From Paenibacillus sp. HB172176 (GTDB taxonomy: Bacteria; Bacillota; Bacilli; Paenibacillales; Paenibacillaceae), in the NCBI RefSeq assembly GCF_011947265.1, contig NZ_JAATHD010000015.1, positions 62,001-126,000 on the forward strand: 64,000 nt of DNA, in the 5' to 3' direction. Shown here in pieces: positions 26,298 through 33,950 of this stretch (position 1 is the first letter of the stretch; each line of letters opens with the position of its first letter). The translations under genes and the position numbers were made by a program. The notes beneath the pieces are model-generated. The model did not search any database, was not told the origin of the DNA, and saw only the letters and a list, made by a program, of their open reading frames with translations.

Positions 26298-27545
26298 TTG
26301 TCACGTTTTTCTCGGGCTTCCACGCCCCGCAACCGCATTCTGTTATTCGCCGTCGTCTTCGTCGGCTTTCTAATCTTCGGATTTTCGGAAAATATTAAGG
26401 GCCCCGCGCTGCCGCGCATGCAGGCGGATCTCCGTCTTGACGAATTCCAGATCGGGCTGCTGCTCTCCTTCAATTCCCTGGGATATTTGCTCGCTTGCGG
26501 CTTCACGGGCTGGCTCGACCGCAGAATCGGACTCCGCGCGACAACGCTGCTTTCCTTCGGATCGATGGCGCTGTCAGGCTTGTTCATCTATCTCGCAGCC
26601 ACATACACAACGCTGTCCGCCGCTTATTTCTTCATGTACATCGGCAATGGAATGCTCGAAATCGCTTTGGCGCTGCTGGCGGCGAGAATATTCATCCGAA
26701 ATACGGGCGCCATGATGAATCTTGCCCATTTCTTCTATGGACTCAGCTCGATGTTTGCGCCGCTCATCGCCGCCGGTCTAATGGGCGTCGAGCTCTTCGG
26801 CACGGAGCTGGGCTGGCGGGGCATGTATGCGCTCATGCTCTCTTTATCCGTGCTCCCTATGCTGCCGACGCTCGCGGCGAAGCTGCCGCCGGAGGAAGAG
26901 CATTATGAAGGCCGGACCCCGCTGCGCGTCTTCGCCAGAGACAAGACGGCCTGGCTCATCGTGCTCGTGCTCTCCTTCGGCGTTATCAGCGAGCTTGCCG
27001 TCGGGGGCTGGCTGGTCAATTTTCTAGAGAAGGCATATGACTGGAGCACCGAAGCCTCCTCCGGCATGCTGTCGGCCTTCTTCTTCTGCTTCATGCTTGC
27101 GCGGCTGCTGCTTGGCCCGGTCACGGATCGCATCGGCTATACGCTGTCGCTCATCGTTCTATCGGCGTTCTCGGGCATCTGCTCCATTGCCGCGGTGCTC
27201 GTCGGTGAAGGCGGCGCCTTCTTGTTCGCGGCGGCGGGAATCGGCATCGCTCCAATCTACCCGACCGTCATGGCGCTGCTTGCGAGACGTTACGCAGGCA
27301 ACAGCTCCACTGCCATTACGTTCACGGTAACGATGATGGGCATTGCCAGCGTGCTCGGCAACTTCGCCATCGGCGTCATTACAGATGGCATCAAGCATCT
27401 GTTCGAGGATGCCTCCGACAATCGCGCCGGGTTGATCGCCGGTCTGCAAGCCGGCTATATCTTCATCGGATTATGCGCGCTGTTATGCTCTGCAACAGCG
27501 ATCATGCTCTATCGCGCGCTGAGGAAGAGGGATCAATTAATCTGA
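26298..27545 (+). CDS. Major facilitator superfamily transporter
   Basis: The protein has about 415 residues and twelve predicted membrane helices. Residues 15-35 form the first helix. The loop after helix 2 has GFTGWLDRRIGLRATTL, the MFS signature loop, and a matching GPVTDRIGYTL lies between helices 8 and 9. The region with NGMLEIALALLAARIF resembles fucose- or sugar-permease-type MFS members, but the substrate cannot be read from the sequence. The TTG at 26298 has GGAGG 10 bases upstream; an ATG at 26250 has no binding site. It is divergent from sbcD and stands alone. Confidence 0.85.
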   Translation: MSRFSRASTPRNRILLFAVVFVGFLIFGFSENIKGPALPRMQADLRLDEFQIGLLLSFNSLGYLLACGFTGWLDRRIGLRATTLLSFGSMALSGLFIYLAATYTTLSAAYFFMYIGNGMLEIALALLAARIFIRNTGAMMNLAHFFYGLSSMFAPLIAAGLMGVELFGTELGWRGMYALMLSLSVLPMLPTLAAKLPPEEEHYEGRTPLRVFARDKTAWLIVLVLSFGVISELAVGGWLVNFLEKAYDWSTEASSGMLSAFFFCFMLARLLLGPVTDRIGYTLSLIVLSAFSGICSIAAVLVGEGGAFLFAAAGIGIAPIYPTVMALLARRYAGNSSTAITFTVTMMGIASVLGNFAIGVITDGIKHLFEDASDNRAGLIAGLQAGYIFIGLCALLCSATAIMLYRALRKRDQLI

Positions 27546-27642
27546 CCAAATGCTAGAATTGGACGAATTTCGTTCACATAACCGCTCATTGCTTGAATAT
27601 ATTGAATAACAACAAAGAATTCAAGCAGGGAGGTGCTGGGAT

Positions 27643-28806
27643 ATGAGTCCGGGAGACAGCGGCATGTTCATCGTGTCACGTGAGGATTGGTCATTGCATC
27701 GCAAAGGATATCAGGATCAGGCGCGGCATCAACAGAAGGTCCGCGAAGCGATCAAGCAAAATTTGCCGGATCTCGTCTCCGAGGAAAGCATTGTCATGTC
27801 TGACGGCAAGCAGGTTATCAAAGTGCCGATTCGGAGCCTGGATGAATACCGCTTTGTTTATAATCACAACAAGAATAAGCATGTCGGCCAAGGGGATGGC
27901 GACAGCCAGGTCGGCGACGTGCTCGGCGTAGATCCGCAGGCGGCGAAGAAGGGCGGCAAGGGCGAAGGAGCGGGCGATCAGCCTGGCGAGGATTATGTAG
28001 AGGCAGAGATAACGCTCGCAGAGCTGGAGACAATGCTGTTCGAGGAGCTCGAGCTGCCTTTCCTGAAAAACAAAGACAAGGATCAGCTCGAAACGAAGGA
28101 AGTTCGGTTCAACGATATTCGCAAGAAAGGCATCATGTCCAATATCGACAAGAAGAAAACGATCATGGAGAACCTGCGACGCAACGCCAACTCGGGCAAG
28201 CCCGGCATTCACGGCATCTCTCCGGACGATCTCAGGTACAAAACCTGGGAGGAAGTCATCAAGCCGCAATCGAATGCGGTTATTCTGGCGATGATGGACA
28301 CGAGCGGCTCCATGGGCTCCTTCGAGAAATACGTCGCGCGCAGCTTCTTCTTCTGGATGACCCGTTTCCTGCGGCATCAGTACGAGAAGGTGGATATCGT
28401 GTTCATCGCGCATCATACGGAAGCGAAGGAGGTCAGCGAGGAGGAATTCTTCACGCGCGGCGAGAGCGGCGGCACCATCTGCTCCTCCGCCTATATGAAG
28501 GCGCTGGAAATTATCGATACCCGCTTCAACCCCAGCATGTACAACATCTATCCGTTCCACTTCTCCGACGGCGACAATCTGACGAGCGACAACGAACGCT
28601 GCGTGAAGCTGATTGGCGAGCTGCTGAAGCGCTCCAATCTGTTCGGCTACGGCGAGGTGAACCAGTACAACCGCTCCTCCACGCTCATGTCCGCCTACAA
28701 GCATATCAACATGCAGCATTTCATGTATTACGTCATCAAGGAGAAAGGCGAGGTGTACAACGCGTTGAAATCGTTTTTCAGCAAGCGGGAGGGTGCCGTG
28801 GTGTAG
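27643..28806 (+). CDS. yhbH: Sporulation protein YhbH (DUF444 family)
   Basis: This 387-residue protein begins with FIVSREDWSLHRKGYQDQARH, the characteristic YhbH start. A Gly/Lys-rich linker sits near 90-115, and a VWA-like domain begins at MMDTSGSMGSFEKYVAR near residue 218. GGTICSSAY near 280 and FHFSDGDNL near 305 are also typical. DUF444 proteins are usually found near PrkA-type Ser kinases and SpoVR in spore-formers; neither is nearby here. GGGAGGTG lies upstream of the ATG. The gene is single, and a strong terminator follows 170 bases later. Confidence 0.92.
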   Translation: MSPGDSGMFIVSREDWSLHRKGYQDQARHQQKVREAIKQNLPDLVSEESIVMSDGKQVIKVPIRSLDEYRFVYNHNKNKHVGQGDGDSQVGDVLGVDPQAAKKGGKGEGAGDQPGEDYVEAEITLAELETMLFEELELPFLKNKDKDQLETKEVRFNDIRKKGIMSNIDKKKTIMENLRRNANSGKPGIHGISPDDLRYKTWEEVIKPQSNAVILAMMDTSGSMGSFEKYVARSFFFWMTRFLRHQYEKVDIVFIAHHTEAKEVSEEEFFTRGESGGTICSSAYMKALEIIDTRFNPSMYNIYPFHFSDGDNLTSDNERCVKLIGELLKRSNLFGYGEVNQYNRSSTLMSAYKHINMQHFMYYVIKEKGEVYNALKSFFSKREGAVV

Positions 28807-29178
28807 AGTAACTTCATTGAAATATTTAAACAGGATGAGCGCCCGCTGCATCCATTCCAACCTCTTACATGATGGTCCGCGCTCGTCGGTTCAAATAAGC
28901 ATCACGAATCTCAAATCGGACTCTATTCGTACACTCGAAAATACCGGATCTTCGCGCTGAGTGAGTCGCTCCTGCATGCCGCCCGTTGAAAGTTAATTCA
29001 GCGGGCGGCTCTTTTGTCTGTACCCGTACGAATCTTTTCCGCGGCTTCGGGCGCAGCCTCGCAAATCGTCTCCCGCTACGAACGATCGGTTAATGAGCGT
29101 ATGACGATTATCGACTTATTCGAACGATCACTGTGCCGATAAGCGATACATGAACAGCTTGAATACTCTTCATCGCAA
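28807..29178. other. Gene-free stretch between yhbH and phyH
   Basis: This 372-base stretch holds one terminator (28978-29016). No open frame with a ribosome binding site and no recognised RNA or repeat was seen in the rest. Confidence 0.6.
28978..29016 (+). terminator. Intrinsic terminator downstream of yhbH
   Basis: GCCGCCCGTTGAA pairs with TTCAGCGGGCGGC across a 6-base loop, followed by TCTTTTGTCTG. It is a strong plus-strand terminator. Confidence 0.85.
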
Positions 29179-30015
29179 TCAGCACTCGGCGCCGGACAAT
29201 TCGTTCGTGAACGTCCGCTTGTATTCCTGCGGGCTGAGCTTGACCGCAGACTCGCCGACGTAATGGAACTGCAGCGCGCGGCGCCGCTTCGGCGACAAAT
29301 TGTAAGGCGTCCCGTGCTTCAGCAGTCCGTGGAAGAACATTAAGCCTCCGGGAGGCAGCGGCACCGCCACATCCTTCTCGACGGCGACATGCGAATCGCA
29401 TAATTGCCAATCGCGCACGGCATAATGCGGTGTGGCCCCATCCCCATGCGATCCCGCCAAGACATGCATGCAGCCGTTGTCCAGCGCCGCTTCGTCGAGC
29501 GCAATCCATACGCCAACCACCGGCTTGTCGTAAGCAAGATTGCCATAGGCCATATCTTGATGCCAAGGCTTCTCCCCGCCTCCATTCGGCGGCTTCAGCA
29601 GCGCCATGTCCTGCGCGAGCTTCGGTTTCTCGCCCAAGATCGACTCGGCCGCTCGAAGAATGTCCGGATGATAGGCGACATGCTTAAGGCGATCATCCCG
29701 TTCAACGAATTGATGCACCTTGCGCACGGCGAGCTCTCTTTCTTCATTCGTCTTCAGTTCGCTTGAGGGCTTGGAAAACTGGATTGACGCTCCTTTCGCA
29801 TCCTCGAAGATGATCTCCATCAAAGCATCAATCGCTTCTTGCACCTCTTGCTGTTCGAGGACCTTATCGACTGCCAAATAACCGACAGCCTTATACTCCT
29901 TCCACTCGTTCTCCCCTAACCGGTCCAGATTCGCGTAAGTCTTCGAAATGCGATCAAAACGATAGAGTCGTTCTGAAATTTCCTCGGGCGTACTCATAGA
30001 ATCCGTTTTCTTCAT
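29179..30015 (-). CDS. Phytanoyl-CoA dioxygenase (PhyH) family protein 1
   Basis: The protein has 278 residues of the PhyH family of Fe(II)/2-oxoglutarate oxygenases. The iron triad is visible as PWHQDMAYG (His and Asp) near residue 150 and HGLLKHGTP (His) near 235, with a conserved Arg after it in KRRRALQFHYV that should bind 2-oxoglutarate. ALDNGCMHVLAGSHG is the typical PhyH core. Bacterial PhyH proteins act on diverse small molecules, so the substrate is unknown. The ATG at 30015 has GGCGG 8 bases upstream; a GTG nine bases earlier is possible. It is divergent from an AraC gene at 30156, which probably controls it. Confidence 0.88.
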   Translation of the reverse strand: MKKTDSMSTPEEISERLYRFDRISKTYANLDRLGENEWKEYKAVGYLAVDKVLEQQEVQEAIDALMEIIFEDAKGASIQFSKPSSELKTNEERELAVRKVHQFVERDDRLKHVAYHPDILRAAESILGEKPKLAQDMALLKPPNGGGEKPWHQDMAYGNLAYDKPVVGVWIALDEAALDNGCMHVLAGSHGDGATPHYAVRDWQLCDSHVAVEKDVAVPLPPGGLMFFHGLLKHGTPYNLSPKRRRALQFHYVGESAVKLSPQEYKRTFTNELSGAEC

Positions 30016-30024
30016 ATCCCGCAC

Positions 30025-30140
30025 CGCCTATTTATACTATTTGCATATCGCATACTTCGATGATAAAGTAATAATATTTAAATTTAAATGTAATATTTGA
30101 ATCATTGATTTATATAATTTGATGAATGGAATAGAAGAAA
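30025..30140. promoter_or_regulatory. AT-rich divergent control region between phyH and araC
   Basis: This is the shared intergenic region of two divergent genes. It is very AT-rich, with the palindrome TTTAAATTTAAA near 30080 inside a longer inverted stretch (aatattt ... aaatatt type). It must hold both promoters and probably the AraC operator, but no single box can be assigned with confidence. Confidence 0.4.
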
Positions 30141-30155
30141 GGAGCTTGGCGGAGG

Positions 30156-30977
30156 ATGACGGATATTCCAACTTTCATTCCGGGAGAATCTTATGGCAAG
30201 GTCGAATGCGAACGAGGGTGGAAATGGAATCGCGGCGACATTCCGTTCCAGGATTATGATCTATGGTATGTATGGCGGGGAGAAGGGCAGCTTAATCTGA
30301 ACGGCGTGAATCATTCCCTTGCCCACAACCAGTGCTATCTGTTTCGGCCCGGCGATTTAGTGGACGCGTGGCATAATCCCCATCAGCCGCTAGTCGTCAC
30401 TTATATTCATTTCGAGGCGAGTGAGGGTTCCGCATGGCTCGACTCACTCCCTTCCCGTTGCGATATTGCTTCGCCGCTTGCCTTCGAAGCCTATCTGGAT
30501 CGATTCGTTCACCTTATGACATTCAAGGAACATCGACATGTTGAAGAAGCGAGTATACTGCTTCATCTCCTTATGATTGGCTTCGAGCGGGAGATTATGT
30601 CCGGCGGGGAAGATTCGAGCAGCAGGCAAAACCCTCATTTTGAAGCCGTGATGAAGATTGCCGCCGCCATTCGGGAGAATCCTGCCAAGTCCGGCACGAT
30701 CGCGGAACTGGCCAAGCGGGCATTCCTCTCCCCGAGATACTTCTCTTTGAAATTCAGGGAAGTGATGGGACAGACCATTGAGAGTTATATCATCGAGAAG
30801 AAGATTGAGCGCGCGGAGCTGCTATTAAGCCATCACGGCATGACAGTGGGCGAGGTGGCGGAAGCGCTGAACTACCAGAACATCTACTATTTCAGCAAAC
30901 AATTCAAAAAGGTTAGAGGGTATAGCCCTTCGAGGGCGGCAAAGCCGCTCGTCACAGCGCCCTCGAGAGACAATTGA
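30156..30977 (+). CDS. AraC family transcriptional regulator 1
   Basis: The protein has 273 residues. The N-terminal half (about 15-100) is a cupin-type sensor domain with DYDLWYVWRGEGQLNLNG and YLFRPGDLVDAW. The C-terminal half (about 165-262) holds the paired helix-turn-helix: IAELAKRAFLSPRYFSLKF and VGEVAEALNYQNIYYFSKQF, ending with KVRGYSPS. It is divergent from phyH1, the usual arrangement for a local activator. The ligand is unknown. Confidence 0.9.
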   Translation: MTDIPTFIPGESYGKVECERGWKWNRGDIPFQDYDLWYVWRGEGQLNLNGVNHSLAHNQCYLFRPGDLVDAWHNPHQPLVVTYIHFEASEGSAWLDSLPSRCDIASPLAFEAYLDRFVHLMTFKEHRHVEEASILLHLLMIGFEREIMSGGEDSSSRQNPHFEAVMKIAAAIRENPAKSGTIAELAKRAFLSPRYFSLKFREVMGQTIESYIIEKKIERAELLLSHHGMTVGEVAEALNYQNIYYFSKQFKKVRGYSPSRAAKPLVTAPSRDN

Positions 30978-31054
30978 AGCCGGCTGTGATTCGCAGCGCT
31001 CCTTCGTAGTAACGATCTTGCTAGTCTTCACTCATGCTGGCCGTCCCGCCTGAA

Positions 31055-31900
31055 TCAATTGATTTGTTTCCTGTACTCCCTTGGCGAACAGCCGAATTTC
31101 AGCTTGAACGTCCGATCGAAATGGGGAATTGTATTAAATCCCGCCGCGAAGCAGACTTCCGTAACAGACAGCGTACTGCTGCGGAGAATAGCGGATGCAA
31201 ATTGCAATCTTCTTTCGTTCAAATACTCCTGGAACGATAGACCGACCTGCTTGCTGAAGCATTCGCTGAAATAATTGGCGGACAACCCCGCGTAACTCGC
31301 GGCGGACGCAAGAGAGAGGGGCTCCCGGAACCGATGCTGAATATGAAGCAGCGCCTTTCGAATCGATGGATGCATCGTTTCCATGCCCGTGTTGGGACCG
31401 CTCGGCCTTTTTGCGTCGAGCTGTCTGGCAAGCGAGATTACTATTCGTTCAAAGCTGCCTTGCACGATGATTTCGCTGCCGAATTGCCAATGCTGCGACT
31501 CCTCCCATAGAAGCGCGAATTCCGACGTTATACTCCGAGCCTGATCCCCTTCGAAGGTATGAATAAGCAAGCCGGAAGGACCGAATAAGGGTTCATAGAT
31601 AGCTGGACGCAACAGGGAATCGTTAAATACAAAGTCGAAAAGCTCAATGGTTTGTCCTTCATCCGGAATCAGCTCGTGGAAATCAGCCTTCGTCAGCAGA
31701 AACACCATGCCCGGCTGAAGCCGGTAGGATTGCCCGTTCACGACATGGAGACCCGTGCCGGAGACGATGCAGCCCATCTCGAAGAAATCATGCCAATGAA
31801 TGTCGACTTTGTCGGCAACGACTTGCTTGAACATACGGAACGAGGAAGATAAGGTCATGAAATTGCTCTCCAGCAGCCGCTCGGGCGACTCGTTTTTCAT
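31055..31900 (-). CDS. AraC family transcriptional regulator 2
   Basis: The protein has 281 residues with an N-terminal cupin sensor (about 20-100; DIHWHDFFEMGCIVSGTG) and a C-terminal AraC-type DNA-binding domain (about 180-280) with LASAASYAGLSANYFSECF, VTEVCFAAGFNTIPHFDRTF and FGCSPREYRK. The ATG at 31900 follows GGAGGAGGG and gives MKNESPERLLES; an ATG 72 bases upstream has no binding site. phyH2 lies upstream on the same strand, separated by a palindromic repeat. A decayed copy of this phyH-araC pair lies at 47717-47962, where SPERLLESS and DRTFK are still readable. Confidence 0.9.
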   Translation of the reverse strand: MKNESPERLLESNFMTLSSSFRMFKQVVADKVDIHWHDFFEMGCIVSGTGLHVVNGQSYRLQPGMVFLLTKADFHELIPDEGQTIELFDFVFNDSLLRPAIYEPLFGPSGLLIHTFEGDQARSITSEFALLWEESQHWQFGSEIIVQGSFERIVISLARQLDAKRPSGPNTGMETMHPSIRKALLHIQHRFREPLSLASAASYAGLSANYFSECFSKQVGLSFQEYLNERRLQFASAILRSSTLSVTEVCFAAGFNTIPHFDRTFKLKFGCSPREYRKQIN

Positions 31901-31927
31901 CCTTCTCCCTCCTCCGCCAAATAGTGC

Positions 31928-32021
31928 GTGTTCAAAAAGTCCGAATTCAATATGGGATGCCGAGTTACTCACAGTTTAGCATCGTTATTGAAATTGGGCT
32001 TTTTGAACAACCTCTACTAGT
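31928..32021 (-). repeat. Palindromic repeat element between phyH2 and araC2
   Basis: GTTGTTCAAAAAGCCC and GGACTTTTTGAACACGC are inverted arms about 53 bases apart, so the transcript could fold into a long hairpin. The outer 20 bp at 32002-32021 occur identically before mtnK (15231-15250). It starts three bases after the phyH2 stop. It may be a small dispersed repeat that now acts as an attenuator between the two genes. Confidence 0.6.
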
Positions 32022-32023
32022 CA

Positions 32024-32761
32024 TTATACATTAACGAATGAACTTCCAGCCAGATCCTTGCCTCTTGCCAGCCATACCTTATGATTCGGATTTTTCTCCT
32101 CGAACACTTTCGCTTCGGTCGAGAAATATCTCATCGTATAGCCGCAGCGGCGATACGGACTCTTGTTGGGAGCGGCACCGTGGATAATGCGAGAATCATG
32201 CAAAGAGCATTCCCCAGGCTCAAGCTCGAAGTAAACGGCGTTGGAAGCATCCATATTTTTGATTTCCGAGTCGAATATATTATCCTTGCCGTCGACTTTC
32301 TCATACTCGGAGAATCCTCCTGTATGCGTGCCTGGAATGACGCGCATGCAGCCATTCTCTTGCCAGCTGCGGTCGATCGCGAGCCATACGGTAACAATCT
32401 TGTCGAACCGGCTCAGCCGTCCGTTCCAATAAGCGGAATCTTCATGCCACGGCGTTTGCTTGCCAATCAGCGGTTCCTTGCAGATGAAGTGACTGGACCA
32501 TAATCCGATATTCGGTCCGATGATTGGCTCTACCAAATCAAGCACCTCGTCGCTAAGCAGAAATTTAAGCAGGCGCTCGTCGCGGAAATGCGGCGTATCC
32601 AGCTCGCTGTTCAGCTTTCTGCCGACAAGCTCCCATTGCTCTTCGAAGATGCCGCTGAGCTCCTTCATTTTTTGCTCGCTGAACAACGGTTTCTTATGAA
32701 GCTTATATCCGTTTTTGTTGTAAAACTCGACTTCCCTTTCCGAAATCACATGGTTTGTCAT
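32024..32761 (-). CDS. Phytanoyl-CoA dioxygenase (PhyH) family protein 2
   Basis: This 245-residue PhyH-family Fe(II)/2-oxoglutarate oxygenase has the iron ligands in PWHEDSAYWNG (near residue 105) and DSRIIHGAAPN (near 190), and the 2-oxoglutarate Arg candidates in YRRCGYTMRYF (near 203). ENGCMRVIPGTHTGG is the family core. It is shorter than phyH1 and not very similar to it, so the two pairs were probably acquired separately. The start follows GGAGGAGAATTTC. It is upstream of araC2 on the same strand. The substrate is unknown. Confidence 0.88.
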   Translation of the reverse strand: MTNHVISEREVEFYNKNGYKLHKKPLFSEQKMKELSGIFEEQWELVGRKLNSELDTPHFRDERLLKFLLSDEVLDLVEPIIGPNIGLWSSHFICKEPLIGKQTPWHEDSAYWNGRLSRFDKIVTVWLAIDRSWQENGCMRVIPGTHTGGFSEYEKVDGKDNIFDSEIKNMDASNAVYFELEPGECSLHDSRIIHGAAPNKSPYRRCGYTMRYFSTEAKVFEEKNPNHKVWLARGKDLAGSSFVNV

Positions 32762-32879
32762 TGAAATTCTCCTCCGTTAATGTGGTTGTTGGTGATAGTT
32801 CCATCTTAACGGACGGGACTCTTCAGTACTTCTCGTTATTTCCGGCAGAGTTAACTTTTCTTCGGGACTATTCCTCAAC

Positions 32880-32912
32880 AAAAAAGAACGAGAATTTATG
32901 AGATTCTCGTCC
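32880..32912 (-). terminator. Terminator of the LacI-aldolase operon
   Basis: ACGAGAATctcataaATTCTCGT forms an 8-bp stem on the minus strand, followed by TCTTTTTTG. It lies about 40 bases after the DapA-like stop codon. Confidence 0.75.
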
Positions 32913-32953
32913 TTTTCTGCTAGATACCATTTATTCATTCGGATGATTGCATT

Positions 32954-33865
32954 TCAAAAAGCCGAAGGAGCCAAAAATTCTGCATCAAGATCCTGGAGTT
33001 GCCGCTCAAGAATCGCTGCTTCGTTATCAGGCAAGTCGAGCTGCGGCAGACGCATATACCCTGCGTCAACGCCGCGATAGCGCAGCGCCGCCTTGAAATA
33101 GGCCATGTTGCTGCCGTTGCGCAGCGTTTCGCAGTATTGTACAGCCACACGCTGCCACATCCTCGCCTTAAGGAGATCCCCGCTGCGATAAGCTTCATAA
33201 ATCGCCACAAAAGGTTCCGGAAACACGCAGGAAACTCCGGATACGACCCCGTCGCAACCCATCGCAAGCGAAGCCAGGAAGAGGCGGTCCGTTCCTTGAA
33301 CGACCGAGAAATCTCCACTGCGCACCGCAAGATATTCACTGGTGCGCAGCATGTCGGCAAGGCTGTACTTGATGCCCACCACGTTGGGATGACGCTGTGC
33401 CAGTTCCTCCGCAGACGCTGCCGACAAATCATTGGCAGAACATTGCGGAATATTATACAGATACACCGGGAATTGCTCTGGCACGCTGGAGGCGATGGCC
33501 GTATAATAATAGTCCATCTCGCGCGCGTTCGCTCCAAGGAAAATCGGCGTCACCGCTCCAATGCCGTCGGCCCCAATATCCGCCGCATGGCGTGACAGTT
33601 CCAGCGCGTCTTCCAGCCGAATCGCGCCTGTATGAATATAGACGGTCACCCGACCCGCAGCCTGGCGCACAACCGTTTCCGCAACAGCCTTGCGCTCTTC
33701 CGTCGACAATCTGACCATCTCACCCGTCGTGCCAAGCGGGTACAAGCAATGTACACCTCTTTCAATCAAGTAATCCGTCAGCCTTTCAACCTTGTCCAGA
33801 CTGACTGAGCCGTGCTCGTCAAAGGGAGTAACCATAGCTGTTGTTACTCCGTGCAGTTTCTTCAT
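32954..33865 (-). CDS. DapA/NanA-family aldolase (class I, Schiff-base)
   Basis: The protein has about 303 residues of the dihydrodipicolinate synthase / N-acetylneuraminate lyase family. GTTGEMVRLSTEER lies near residue 46, the conserved Tyr in PVYLYNIPQ near 135, and the Schiff-base Lys in VVGIKYS near 163. The family includes DapA, sialic acid lyase and several keto-acid sugar aldolases, and the substrate cannot be read from these motifs. It is the last gene of the LacI-controlled operon, next to the sialidase-fold gene, which favours a sugar-acid catabolic role over lysine synthesis. The ATG at 33865 gives the family N-terminus MKKLHGVTTAMVTPF; an in-frame ATG at 33883 is an alternative. 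Confidence 0.85.
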   Translation of the reverse strand: MKKLHGVTTAMVTPFDEHGSVSLDKVERLTDYLIERGVHCLYPLGTTGEMVRLSTEERKAVAETVVRQAAGRVTVYIHTGAIRLEDALELSRHAADIGADGIGAVTPIFLGANAREMDYYYTAIASSVPEQFPVYLYNIPQCSANDLSAASAEELAQRHPNVVGIKYSLADMLRTSEYLAVRSGDFSVVQGTDRLFLASLAMGCDGVVSGVSCVFPEPFVAIYEAYRSGDLLKARMWQRVAVQYCETLRNGSNMAYFKAALRYRGVDAGYMRLPQLDLPDNEAAILERQLQDLDAEFLAPSAF

Positions 33866-33950
33866 CTCTGCGGTTGCCCCCATTCCTGTTCTTAATGCTT
33901 TTGTCTGCCTTCATACTCATTTCTTGCTGTGAAACGCTTCGACAATCGGC

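Noticed and set aside
30025..30155. Possible origin-like or mobile AT-rich element between phyH1 and araC1
   Set aside because: AT-rich divergent promoter DNA explains it; no DnaA boxes, target duplication or transposase remnant was seen.
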